This document shows positions 1 to 6,738 of a stretch of DNA of 12,748 bases, piece by piece. The notes beneath the pieces were generated by a model, which saw only the letters and a list, made by a program, of their open reading frames with translations, did not search any database and was not told the origin of the DNA. Origin of the DNA: Neisseriales bacterium (lineage in GTDB: Bacteria; Pseudomonadota; Gammaproteobacteria; Burkholderiales; UBA11063); assembly GCA_008017145.1 (NCBI GenBank), contig SSGY01000220.1, positions 1-12,748 of the forward strand, in the 5' to 3' direction. Position numbers and translations under genes: made by a program. Position 1 is the first letter of the stretch, and each line of letters starts with the position of its first letter.

Positions 1-621
1 GCCGATATTAGCGCCGAAGCATTACAAATTGCCTTAACCAAAGCTGTAAATAATTCATTCAATATGATTAGTGTCGATGGTGATTCCTCAACTAATGATA
101 TGGTTTTGGTGATGGCAAATAAATGTGCTGCGAATAAACCAATTGAAGATATTAATCATCCGGACTGGCAATTATTTTATGAAGGTTTACTTTGCTTATG
201 CATTAGTTTATCGAAACAAATTGCGACTGATGGCGAGGGTGCAACAACCTTAATTGCGGTAAATGTTTGTGGTGCTAAAAGTGATAAACAAGCTAAATTG
301 GTTGCAAAATCAGTGGTTTCATCATCCTTGGTTAAAGCAGCTGTTTTTGGTAATGATGCCAACTGGGGACGGATTGCCTGCGCTGCTGGCTATGCCAATG
401 CCGCGATTAATCCGAATAAACTAAATATTTCACTCGAAGGATTGATGCTTTTCAAACATGGTGTGCCATTGGAGTTCTCAGAAGATGAAGCACTAAAACT
501 ACTCCAAAATAAAGAAGTTAATATTAATCTTGATTTAGGCTTAGGTGAGCATAGCAGTACTGCTTGGGGCTGTGATTTAACCTATGATTATGTAAAAATT
601 AACGCAGCGTATCGGACTTAA
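1..621 (+). CDS. argJ: Glutamate N-acetyltransferase ArgJ, C-terminal (beta-chain) part, 5' end outside the window
   Basis: The reading frame is open from the first base, so this is the 3' part of a gene cut by the window edge; the ATG at 64 is internal. The visible 206 residues match the beta chain of ArgJ: SVDGDSSTND near residues 24-33, the DANWGRIACAAGYA block, and the family C-terminus TAWGCDLTYDYVKINAAYRT. ArgJ moves the acetyl group from N-acetylornithine to glutamate, and in bifunctional forms can also use acetyl-CoA. The enzyme cleaves itself before a nucleophilic threonine; by family comparison that residue lies about ten codons upstream of the window. Which of the two forms this is cannot be judged from the fragment. 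The stop is followed 3 nt later by argB, so the two are co-transcribed. Confidence 0.95.
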   Translation, partial: ADISAEALQIALTKAVNNSFNMISVDGDSSTNDMVLVMANKCAANKPIEDINHPDWQLFYEGLLCLCISLSKQIATDGEGATTLIAVNVCGAKSDKQAKLVAKSVVSSSLVKAAVFGNDANWGRIACAAGYANAAINPNKLNISLEGLMLFKHGVPLEFSEDEALKLLQNKEVNINLDLGLGEHSSTAWGCDLTYDYVKINAAYRT

Positions 622-624
622 ATC

Positions 625-1428
625 ATGAAAAAATTACTTGTTATAAAGTGTGGTGGTTCAATTGTTAATAACCAAGTTGAGTTAAATAGCTTAATTGCAG
701 ATATCCAGCAATTACAAAATATTGGTTATAGCATCGTAGTTGTCCATGGTGGTGGTCCAGATATCAATCAATTATGCCAAAAATTAAATATTAGCTCGGA
801 GTTCGTGGATGGTTTACGGGTTACCAGTGCAGAAATTTTAGTGGTCACTCAAATGGCATTGCTCGGTAAAACCAATGCTATCTTGGCGCAACAGTTTAAT
901 CAAGCTGGAATTTTGGCATTAGGACTATCTGGGCATGATGTCAAATTATTGCAAGGTGAGTTTGTTAATCAGAACAAACTGGGATTTGTTGGTGAAATTA
1001 CTGATGTGAATCACTCATTTTTGACCCAGTTGCTGGCAATGGGAATAACCCCGTTAATTGCACCATTAGCAATTAAACAAGATATCACCCTCAATATTAA
1101 TGCGGATCTAGCCGCGGCTGCCATTGCTATTAGCCTGCAAGCAGAGAAATTAATTTTACTGAGTGACATTGATGGTTATTATACCAATTATCCTGACCCA
1201 ACAAGTTTGCTGACACAAATGGATAGTTCATATGCCACGCAGTTACTGGTAACTGAAGGTGTTGTTAATAGCGGAATGCGCCCTAAATTAAGCGCCTGCG
1301 TCCAAGCCGTTGAAGCGGGAGTAAAAACCGCACATATTCTCAATGGCAATACGCCACATTTATTAATTGAGTTATTGCAACATAAGCAAACCATTGGCAC
1401 AAGTCTCTCTAAGGAACAATTATCATGA
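625..1428 (+). CDS. argB: Acetylglutamate kinase ArgB
   Basis: Phosphorylates N-acetylglutamate with ATP in the second step of arginine synthesis, in the cytoplasm. The 267-residue protein is an amino-acid-kinase fold. It has Lys8 in VIKCGGS, the VVVHGGGPD glycine loop (38-46), Arg65 in DGLRVT, Asn157 and Asp161 in NINAD, and Lys221 in GMRPK, which correspond to the catalytic and substrate residues of E. coli NAGK. The protein begins directly at the first beta strand, so it lacks the N-terminal helix that arginine-inhibited hexameric NAGKs use for interlocking. By family rules it may therefore be a dimer that arginine does not inhibit. The Shine-Dalgarno site is weak (GGA at 614-616), which suggests coupling to argJ. 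Its end overlaps argC by ATGA. Confidence 0.95.
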   Translation: MKKLLVIKCGGSIVNNQVELNSLIADIQQLQNIGYSIVVVHGGGPDINQLCQKLNISSEFVDGLRVTSAEILVVTQMALLGKTNAILAQQFNQAGILALGLSGHDVKLLQGEFVNQNKLGFVGEITDVNHSFLTQLLAMGITPLIAPLAIKQDITLNINADLAAAAIAISLQAEKLILLSDIDGYYTNYPDPTSLLTQMDSSYATQLLVTEGVVNSGMRPKLSACVQAVEAGVKTAHILNGNTPHLLIELLQHKQTIGTSLSKEQLS

Positions 1429-2477
1429 AAAAAATCAAAGCCTCGATTATTGGCGCATCGGGTTACACCGGAGTAGAGTTAATTCGTTTGCTTAGTGCTC
1501 ACCCACAGGTAGAATTGGCGCACTTGGTTTCTGAAACTTATCAACAGCAAGAATTAGCGCAGGTTTTTCCGCATTTAGCTCATCTCATGCACCAATTTGT
1601 CAGTCTGCATCTTACGCAATTGGCACAACAAAGCGATATTGTCTTTTTGGCATTACCACATACGAAAGCAGCAGCTATCGCGGCGGAGTTATTACAAAAA
1701 AATTGTAAAGTAATTGATTTAAGTGCTGATTTACGTTTAAATGATGGTGCGACCTATGAACAATGGTATCAACACCCCGCAGCGGATAATGCATTGTTGA
1801 CTCAAGCAGTTTATGGTTTATCCGAAATCGGTTATCGTGAGCAAATTGCTGGCGCGAATTTGATTGCAAACCCAGGTTGTTATCCAACTGCAACCCTATT
1901 GGCTCTTGCCCCACTACTTAAAAATAAATTACTGAATTTATCTACTGCGCCAATTATCATTGATGCCAAATCAGGGGTATCAGGTGCTGGGAGGAGTTTG
2001 AGTCTTGCTACTCATTTTTGTGAAACCAGCAATAATTTTACCGCTTACCAAGTGGGTGGAATCCATCGCCATACCCCCGAGATTGAGCAAGAGCTTAGCA
2101 AGTTGGCAGGGGGAAAATTGATGATTCAGTTTACACCGCATTTAATTCCGATTCCACGAGGTTTGATGGTGACCGCCTACTGCCCGTTAAATGCAAGGCA
2201 GGATTTGAAGCAAATTAGTCAGCTTTACACCGAGTATTATCAGGATAGCTATTTTGTTTCGCTCAACAATCAGGAGCGCACAGGTGTAAAACCCGTAATT
2301 GGAACTAATTTCTGTCAGGTTAGTTTGCATCTTGATGTAAGAACTAATTATCTGGTAGTTGTTAGTGCGATTGATAATCTACTCAAAGGTGCATCTGGAC
2401 AAGCTGTGCAGAATATGAATCTGATGTATCAACTACCCGAAACCACTGGTTTAACCGCTTTGGCAATTTATCCTTAA
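1425..2477 (+). CDS. argC: N-acetyl-gamma-glutamyl-phosphate reductase ArgC
   Basis: NADPH-dependent reduction of acetylglutamyl phosphate to the semialdehyde. The 350 residues have the normal length for the long-form reductase. An N-terminal dinucleotide-binding loop GASGYTGVELIRLL (10-23) is followed by the catalytic cysteine Cys152 in ANPGCYPT, the SGVSGAGR segment (183-190), the HRHTPEIEQ histidine block (214-222), and a C-terminal NLLKGASGQAVQNMN signature. The start codon overlaps the argB stop (ATGA) and is preceded by AAGGA at 1411-1415. The gene looks intact. Its stop is only 7 nt from the outer arm of palindrome E1, so any transcript continuing to argH must pass through that structure. 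Confidence 0.96.
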   Translation: MKKIKASIIGASGYTGVELIRLLSAHPQVELAHLVSETYQQQELAQVFPHLAHLMHQFVSLHLTQLAQQSDIVFLALPHTKAAAIAAELLQKNCKVIDLSADLRLNDGATYEQWYQHPAADNALLTQAVYGLSEIGYREQIAGANLIANPGCYPTATLLALAPLLKNKLLNLSTAPIIIDAKSGVSGAGRSLSLATHFCETSNNFTAYQVGGIHRHTPEIEQELSKLAGGKLMIQFTPHLIPIPRGLMVTAYCPLNARQDLKQISQLYTEYYQDSYFVSLNNQERTGVKPVIGTNFCQVSLHLDVRTNYLVVVSAIDNLLKGASGQAVQNMNLMYQLPETTGLTALAIYP

Positions 2478-2484
2478 CAAGTTT

Positions 2485-2655
2485 ATGCTACAAAATTAAT
2501 TTTTAACGAGTAGTGGAGAAGATTAGAATTTGTTGACGCTAAGAACGTAATTCTGCGAATTGTTTGAGCGTTAGCGAGTTTTTCGCAAAATAGTTCTAAG
2601 AAAATACAAATTCTTAGCTTCGTAGCTTTCGAGTGGTAAATTAATTTTGTAGCAT
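2485..2655. repeat. Structured palindromic repeat E1 (argC-argH gap)
   Basis: A nested inverted repeat fills this gap. Outer arms 2485-2502 and 2638-2655 are an 18-bp perfect inverted repeat (ATGCTACAAAATTAATTT and its complement). Middle arms 2518-2533 and 2606-2621 pair at 14 of 16 positions. Inner arms are AGAAC 2542-2546 with GTTCT 2593-2597, and TGCGAA 2554-2559 with TTCGCA 2582-2587, around a 22-nt loop. The part from 2507 to 2637 aligns without gaps to 4019-4149 of E2 (about 112 of 131 identical by hand count), while the outer arms do not. No T-run follows the stem, so an intrinsic terminator is unlikely. The arms would form a long double-stranded RNA stem in an argC-argH transcript. 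I do not recognise the family. Confidence 0.85.
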
Positions 2656-2672
2656 GAAAAATTCAAATATAT

Positions 2673-2679
2673 AAAAGGT
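2673..2679 (+). promoter_or_regulatory. Shine-Dalgarno site of argH
   Basis: AAAAGGT lies 7 nt before the ATG at 2687 and fixes the argH start. It sits just outside the right arm of E1, so folding of E1 would leave it exposed. Confidence 0.6.
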
Positions 2680-2686
2680 AGAAAAA

Positions 2687-3988
2687 ATGACTAAACTTTG
2701 GGCTAAAGGCTATCAACTAAATCAGGTAGTTGAAGATTTTATGACTGGCGATGATCCCCTATTAGATTTGCGGATTGCGCGCTATGACTGCATTGCGAGT
2801 ATTGCTCATGCCAAAATGCTTTCATCAATCGGGATACTTAGTGCAGTTGAATGTGAGCAATTAGTTACAGCGCTTGGTGAGATTCTTGAATTAGTTGACA
2901 ATGGTAAATTCACCATCGAAAACTCACAAGAAGATGTCCATACCGCAATTGAAAATTATCTGGTCAATGTGCTGGGTGATGTCGGAAAAAAAATTCATAC
3001 CGCGCGCTCACGCAATGATCAGGTGTTAACCGCACTTCGTTTATATAGTAAGCATGAATTACGGACAATTATGGCTAAGCTAATTGCAACTATGGAAGTT
3101 TTACATGATTTTGCGGTTAAATACCAAAATATCCCCTATGTTGGACGGACGCATTATCAAAAAGCAATGCCTTCATCAATAGGTTTGTGGATGGGTGCTT
3201 TACTCGAATCATTGCTTGATGATGCCACACTCATAATTGACAGTTATAAACTGATTGATCAATCACCACTTGGTTCGGCAGCCAGCTATGGCGTATCATT
3301 GCCAATTGACCGTCAGCTATGCAATGATTTACTGGGTTTTGCCAAAGTACAGAATAACGTACTCTATGCCAACAATAGTCGCGGTAAATTTGAAAGTGTG
3401 ATTATTCATGCACTAAGTCAGATTATGCTCGATTTATCCAAACTCGCGACTGACGTGATTTTATTTAGTGCACCTGAAATGGGCTATCTTAATTTACCGC
3501 AGGAATTTTGCCCAGGTAGCAGCTTAATGCCAAATAAGAAAAACCCTGATCCGTTTGAACTGATTCGTGCCAAGAGCGCTACGGTGATGGCAAATCTCTG
3601 GCAAGTCATGGAAATTTCGCGTGCGCTACCTTCGGGTTATAACCGCGACTTGCAAGAAACCAAGCGTCCATTATTTGACAGCTTAGATACGGTCGGACAA
3701 ACTCTGGAAGTAGTTGCAATTATTATGGCGCAAGTTAGTGCTAATGAAGAAAAATGTTTGGCAGGATTTAGCCCAGAAGTATTTGCAACTGATTACGCAC
3801 TACAACTTGCGGTACAAGGTGTTCCGTTCCGTGATGCTTATGGACAAGTTGCAGCGAATTTGCAGGACTCTGGTTTAAATGATCCAGTGCAAAATATTTT
3901 GGCAAAAACCCATCTCGGTGCAACTGGTAATCTGGGTTTGGATACTATTAAAAATCGAATAGAGGAGTTAAAAAAGTTTAAATTTTAA
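2687..3988 (+). CDS. argH: Argininosuccinate lyase ArgH (Bacteroidetes-like form)
   Basis: Cleaves argininosuccinate to arginine and fumarate; a cytoplasmic homotetramer of the fumarase/aspartase superfamily. HTARSRNDQ (104-112), the TH pair at 155-156 and GSSLMPNKKNPD (277-288), which carries the catalytic serine loop, are all present. Several positions depart from the E. coli-type enzyme. These are GRTHYQKAMPSS instead of GYTHLQRAQP, QSPLGSAASYG instead of the PLGxGALAG type, MPNKKN instead of MPQKKN, and LPSGYNRDLQ and PFRDAY. From memory, these features match the Bacteroides ArgH lineage better than proteobacterial ArgH. At 433 residues it is somewhat shorter than the usual ~455-470. It stands between two palindromic repeats (E1 and E2), separated from argG although they catalyse successive steps. 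Confidence 0.93.
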   Translation: MTKLWAKGYQLNQVVEDFMTGDDPLLDLRIARYDCIASIAHAKMLSSIGILSAVECEQLVTALGEILELVDNGKFTIENSQEDVHTAIENYLVNVLGDVGKKIHTARSRNDQVLTALRLYSKHELRTIMAKLIATMEVLHDFAVKYQNIPYVGRTHYQKAMPSSIGLWMGALLESLLDDATLIIDSYKLIDQSPLGSAASYGVSLPIDRQLCNDLLGFAKVQNNVLYANNSRGKFESVIIHALSQIMLDLSKLATDVILFSAPEMGYLNLPQEFCPGSSLMPNKKNPDPFELIRAKSATVMANLWQVMEISRALPSGYNRDLQETKRPLFDSLDTVGQTLEVVAIIMAQVSANEEKCLAGFSPEVFATDYALQLAVQGVPFRDAYGQVAANLQDSGLNDPVQNILAKTHLGATGNLGLDTIKNRIEELKKFKF

Positions 3989-3992
3989 TTTT

Positions 3993-4171
3993 TTTTAGAG
4001 TCAGCATAAACTTTAAAGCGAATAGTAAAGAATTTTAGAGTTTGTTGACGCCAAGAACGTAATTTTGCGAACTGTTTGAGCGTTAGCGAGTTTTTCGCAA
4101 AATAGTTCTCAGGAAATACAAACTCTAAAATTCGTAACTTTTGAGCGGCAAAGTTTATGCTGACTCTAAAA
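3993..4171. repeat. Structured palindromic repeat E2 (argH-argG gap), homologue of E1
   Basis: Outer arms 3993-4014 and 4150-4171 form a 22-bp perfect inverted repeat whose centre is AGTCAGCATAAAC and its complement. Middle arms 4030-4045 and 4118-4133 are a 16-bp perfect inverted repeat (GAATTTTAGAGTTTGT). Inside are AGAAC 4054-4058 with GTTCT 4105-4109, and a 10-bp stem 4062-4071 with 4094-4103 closing a 22-nt loop. The core 4019-4149 is colinear with E1 at a constant offset of 1512 and in the same orientation. Two middle-stem pairs changed on both sides relative to E1: G-C 2521/2618 became T-A, and A-T 2528/2611 became G-C. This preserves the pairing. A+T runs flank the outside, but the 3' side reads AAAACC, not a terminator T-tract. 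Confidence 0.88.
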
Positions 4172-4203
4172 CCAAAGACACAAATAATTAACTTTACACA
4201 TTT

Positions 4204-4209
4204 AGGAGA
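4204..4209 (+). promoter_or_regulatory. Shine-Dalgarno site of argG
   Basis: AGGAGA, 5 nt before the ATG at 4215, is the strongest ribosome-binding site in the cluster and fixes the argG start. Confidence 0.7.
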
Positions 4210-4214
4210 CTATC

Positions 4215-5444
4215 ATGCAACAACAAGTAATTTTGGCATACAGTGGCGGTTTGGATACTTCAGTAATTTTAAAATGGTTACTCAATAAAGGATATGAGGT
4301 TACAGCATTTATTGCTGATGTCGGACAAGAGGAAGATTTTGCTGCAGCTAAAGCTAAAGCCTTGGCAATCGGTGCTAAAACGGTAGTTATTGAAGACTGC
4401 AAAGACGAATTTGTCAATGATTATATTTATCCATCACTACAAAGTGGTGCATTATACGAAAATCGTTACTTACTTGGTACTTCGCTTGCGCGCCCACTAA
4501 TTGCCAAAAAACTGGTCGAATATGCCATTGCCCACGGAATTAAGAATATTTCACATGGCGCAACGGGTAAAGGCAATGATCAAATTCGTTTTGAATTAGT
4601 GTTTATGCAATTCATGCCAGATGTTAAAGTGATTGCACCGTGGAAAGAACCTGAATTTCTGGCGCAATTTAAAGGAAGAACCGACTTACTTAATTATGCA
4701 GCAGAACAAGGAATCCCAGTTACCTCTACCCTACAAAAACCGTATAGCGTTGATGAAAATCTGATGCATACCAGTTATGAGGCAGGTATTCTAGAAGATC
4801 CAGAATTAGCGCCACCAGCAGAAATGTTCAAAAAAACGCTCTCACCGCAGGATGCACCAGATGAAACTTTTGAGATTAGTATTGAGTTTAAAAATGGTTT
4901 ACCAGTAAAAATCACCCAGCACGCTAGCCAAAAAGTAATCAGCGGCACACAACTGGAAATATTTACTTATCTGAATAAAATTGGTGGTAACAATGCGATT
5001 GGCAGAATTGACATCGTTGAGAGCCGTTTTGTTGGGATGAAATCACGTGGGGTTTATGAAACACCTGGTGGAACTATCCTCCATAAAGCTTATCAAGATT
5101 TGGAAACCCTAGTACTGGATCGTGAGGTTATCTTGCTGAAATCTTGCGCAGCACCTAAGATTGCGCAGTTAATTTATAATGGTTTTTGGTTTAGTCCAGA
5201 GATGAAGATGTTAATGGCAGCCAATCAAGTAAGCTTAGCGGCAATCAATGGCGTAGTTCATTTGGCACTCTATAAAGGTAATGTGATTATTCTTGGCAGA
5301 AATTCGCCAAACTCACTCTATGATCATGATATTGCCAGCATGGATCGTTTGGGAGATTATGATCAAACTGATGCTAAAGGGTTTATTAAATTAAACGCCC
5401 TTCGCCTCAAAAAACAAACCATTACTCCGAAGATGAAGCAATAA
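4215..5444 (+). CDS. argG: Argininosuccinate synthase ArgG
   Basis: Joins citrulline and aspartate with ATP to give argininosuccinate, the substrate of ArgH; cytoplasmic tetramer. The N-terminal PP-loop is AYSGGLDTS (8-16), followed by ENRYLLGTSLARP, HGATGKGNDQIRFE, the SVDENLMHTSYEAGILEDP citrulline/aspartate region, GRIDIVESRFVGMKSRGVYE, YNGFWFSPE and a C-terminal FIKLNALRLK block. At 409 residues it is the common short form, which also includes human ASS1, and not the longer ~447-residue E. coli form. The start is set by a strong AGGAGA. The coding region ends directly at hairpin E4, whose short flanking arm contains the stop codon. Confidence 0.96.
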   Translation: MQQQVILAYSGGLDTSVILKWLLNKGYEVTAFIADVGQEEDFAAAKAKALAIGAKTVVIEDCKDEFVNDYIYPSLQSGALYENRYLLGTSLARPLIAKKLVEYAIAHGIKNISHGATGKGNDQIRFELVFMQFMPDVKVIAPWKEPEFLAQFKGRTDLLNYAAEQGIPVTSTLQKPYSVDENLMHTSYEAGILEDPELAPPAEMFKKTLSPQDAPDETFEISIEFKNGLPVKITQHASQKVISGTQLEIFTYLNKIGGNNAIGRIDIVESRFVGMKSRGVYETPGGTILHKAYQDLETLVLDREVILLKSCAAPKIAQLIYNGFWFSPEMKMLMAANQVSLAAINGVVHLALYKGNVIILGRNSPNSLYDHDIASMDRLGDYDQTDAKGFIKLNALRLKKQTITPKMKQ

Positions 5445-5508
5445 CGTCGTTGCAAGACTCCTTGTGTACGGCTTCCCTTGTACACGGCGGAATCTTGCGC
5501 CTAGTTAT
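5441..5508. repeat. Hairpin repeat E4 just after argG
   Basis: The core 5446-5503 is a nested hairpin. GCAAGACTCC (5452-5461) pairs with GGAATCTTGC (5489-5498), with one G-T wobble, and GTGTAC (5464-5469) pairs with GTACAC (5480-5485). The core is flanked by ATAAC (5441-5445, containing the argG stop) and its complement GTTAT (5504-5508). The core is G+C-rich against the genes around it. It resembles the reverse complement of the E3 core: both begin GTCGTTGC and share CTCCT, TACGG and an end in GCGCCTA. The two are therefore related copies in inverted orientation. No T-run follows, so it is not a typical intrinsic terminator. Confidence 0.7.
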
Positions 5509-5613
5509 ACTCAAACAGATTGGAAATACTGGTAGGCGCCAAGTGACGTAGCTTACTCCCCCGTAAGTGAGGAGCTTGGCAACGACCCAGTATGATGAAT
5601 CTGTTTGAGTATA
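5506..5613. repeat. Palindromic repeat E3 before carA
   Basis: Outer arms 5506-5521 (TATACTCAAACAGATT) and 5598-5613 are a 16-bp perfect inverted repeat. Inside, ATACTGG (5526-5532) pairs with CCAGTAT (5587-5593), GCCAAG (5538-5543) with CTTGGC (5575-5580), and CTTAC (5552-5556) with GTAAG (5563-5567). Positions 5533-5586, read as reverse complement, align with E4. The design, a conserved structured core wrapped in site-specific self-complementary arms, is the same as in E1 and E2. The core shares CGCCAAG followed by ACGTA with the E2 core, but distant relatedness is not proven. A minus-strand open frame across this gap (5422-5640) is most likely a by-product of the repeat. Confidence 0.75.
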
Positions 5614-5660
5614 TAACTTCATATTCGGGCAATTAACCAATTAGTAAGAGTATTTACGTT

Positions 5661-5664
5661 AGGA
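5661..5664 (+). promoter_or_regulatory. Shine-Dalgarno site of carA
   Basis: AGGA, 6 nt before the ATG at 5671, supports this carA start. Confidence 0.55.
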
Positions 5665-5670
5665 TATTTC

Positions 5671-6738
5671 ATGAATTCCGCAACTTTGATTTTAGATAAC
5701 GGTAGTCACTTCAATGCCGTTGCACACAATTTAACCCACGAGCAAATTAGTGGCGAAGTGGTATTTAACACTGGAATGACGGGTTATGAAGAAACTTTGA
5801 CCGATCCATCTTATGCTGGGCAAATTTTGGTTTTCACCTACCCATTACTCGGTAATTATGGAGTTAGTAGCGCGCAAAACTGGGAATCGATGCAAATCCA
5901 AGTTAAAGCAGTGATTTGTGCAAATTTAATTCACGAAACGGCGCATCATAACTGTGAGCATTCCCTATTAGATTGTCTACATAAACAAGGCATTCCTATT
6001 TTAAATGGAATTGATACCCGTGAACTAACTAAAATTTTACGTGAAAACGGTACGATGAATGGGCAAATTAAACTAACCAGCAATAGTATGGCGACTCAGG
6101 CTCAACCCACAAAAGCAAATAACTTAGTGGCGCAGGTTTCAACTAAAAAAATCATTTACCATGGCACAGGTAAATACAAAATTTTACTGATTGATTTTGG
6201 GGTTAAGCAAAATATAATTCGTTCCTTGCTAAATTTCAATGTAACGGTTAAACAAGTAGCATTTGATTACGATTATAGCCATGAACAATGTGATGGTATT
6301 TTACTCTCCAATGGTCCGGGAGACCCCAAAGCTTGTAACCAAAGTATCACAATTCTCAAAGCCGCGTTAGAAAATAATATTCCAATTTTTGGGATTTGTC
6401 TGGGTTCGCAATTACTTGGTTTAGCCGCTGGCGCGGATACCTATAAATTAAAATTCGGTCATCGCGGACAAAATCAGCCAGTGCAGGATACACAAAGTTT
6501 ACGTTGCTATCTAAGTTCACAAAATCATGGTTATGCCCTGTGTCACAATAGTTTACCCGAGGATTGGCAAATCACATTTACCCATCTTCATGATAATAGT
6601 ATTGCTGGTATCAGACATAAGAGCAAGCCATTTTCGGCAGTGCAGTTTCATCCAGAAGCTGCAGCTGGTCCGCACGATACCGCATTTTTATTTAATGATT
6701 TCATGCAGCAAGTTATAATTGGAGCGCAACAAAAATGA
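5671..6738 (+). CDS. carA: Carbamoyl-phosphate synthase small (glutaminase) subunit CarA
   Basis: Hydrolyses glutamine and passes ammonia to CarB. The N-terminal CPS-small domain has SGEVVFNTGMTGYEETLTDPSY (27-48), TYPLLGNYG (56-64) and GIDTRELTK (113-121). The C-terminal class I amidotransferase domain has SNGPGDP (213-219), the nucleophile Cys243 in GICLGSQ, SQNHGYAL (283-290), and His327 and Glu329 in QFHPEA, which complete the triad. At 355 residues it is shorter than E. coli CarA (382) and close to the length of arginine-specific Bacillus-type CarA. SVQFHPE-like wording and the GHRGQNQP segment resemble the glutaminase part of eukaryotic CAD. Ser246 replaces the nearly invariant His of GICLGHQ; the triad itself is intact. 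The stop overlaps carB as ATGA, fitting 1:1 production. Confidence 0.95.
   Translation: MNSATLILDNGSHFNAVAHNLTHEQISGEVVFNTGMTGYEETLTDPSYAGQILVFTYPLLGNYGVSSAQNWESMQIQVKAVICANLIHETAHHNCEHSLLDCLHKQGIPILNGIDTRELTKILRENGTMNGQIKLTSNSMATQAQPTKANNLVAQVSTKKIIYHGTGKYKILLIDFGVKQNIIRSLLNFNVTVKQVAFDYDYSHEQCDGILLSNGPGDPKACNQSITILKAALENNIPIFGICLGSQLLGLAAGADTYKLKFGHRGQNQPVQDTQSLRCYLSSQNHGYALCHNSLPEDWQITFTHLHDNSIAGIRHKSKPFSAVQFHPEAAAGPHDTAFLFNDFMQQVIIGAQQK

Noticed and set aside
64..621. argJ starting at the ATG at position 64
   Set aside because: The frame is open back to base 1, and the upstream residues (ADISAEALQ) match the ArgJ beta chain, so the gene is truncated by the window.
2653..2668. CATGAAAAATTCAAAT as an ARG box for ArgR
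   Set aside because: It resembles the Bacillus consensus but is two bases too short between the half sites, and no second box is nearby.
2647..2675. TTGTAG and TATAAA with 17-bp spacing as an argH promoter, with the -35 in the right arm of E1
   Set aside because: Transcription would start around 2682, after the argH Shine-Dalgarno site (2673-2679), leaving a nearly leaderless message. In AT-rich DNA such matches are common.
3993..4171. E2 (and E1) as intrinsic terminators
   Set aside because: The stems are AT-rich, very long and interrupted, and no T-run follows the 3' arm on either strand.
5422..5640. 72-codon open frame on the minus strand across the argG-carA gap
   Set aside because: It runs through both hairpin elements and into the argG end, has no good ribosome site, and is explained by the repeats.
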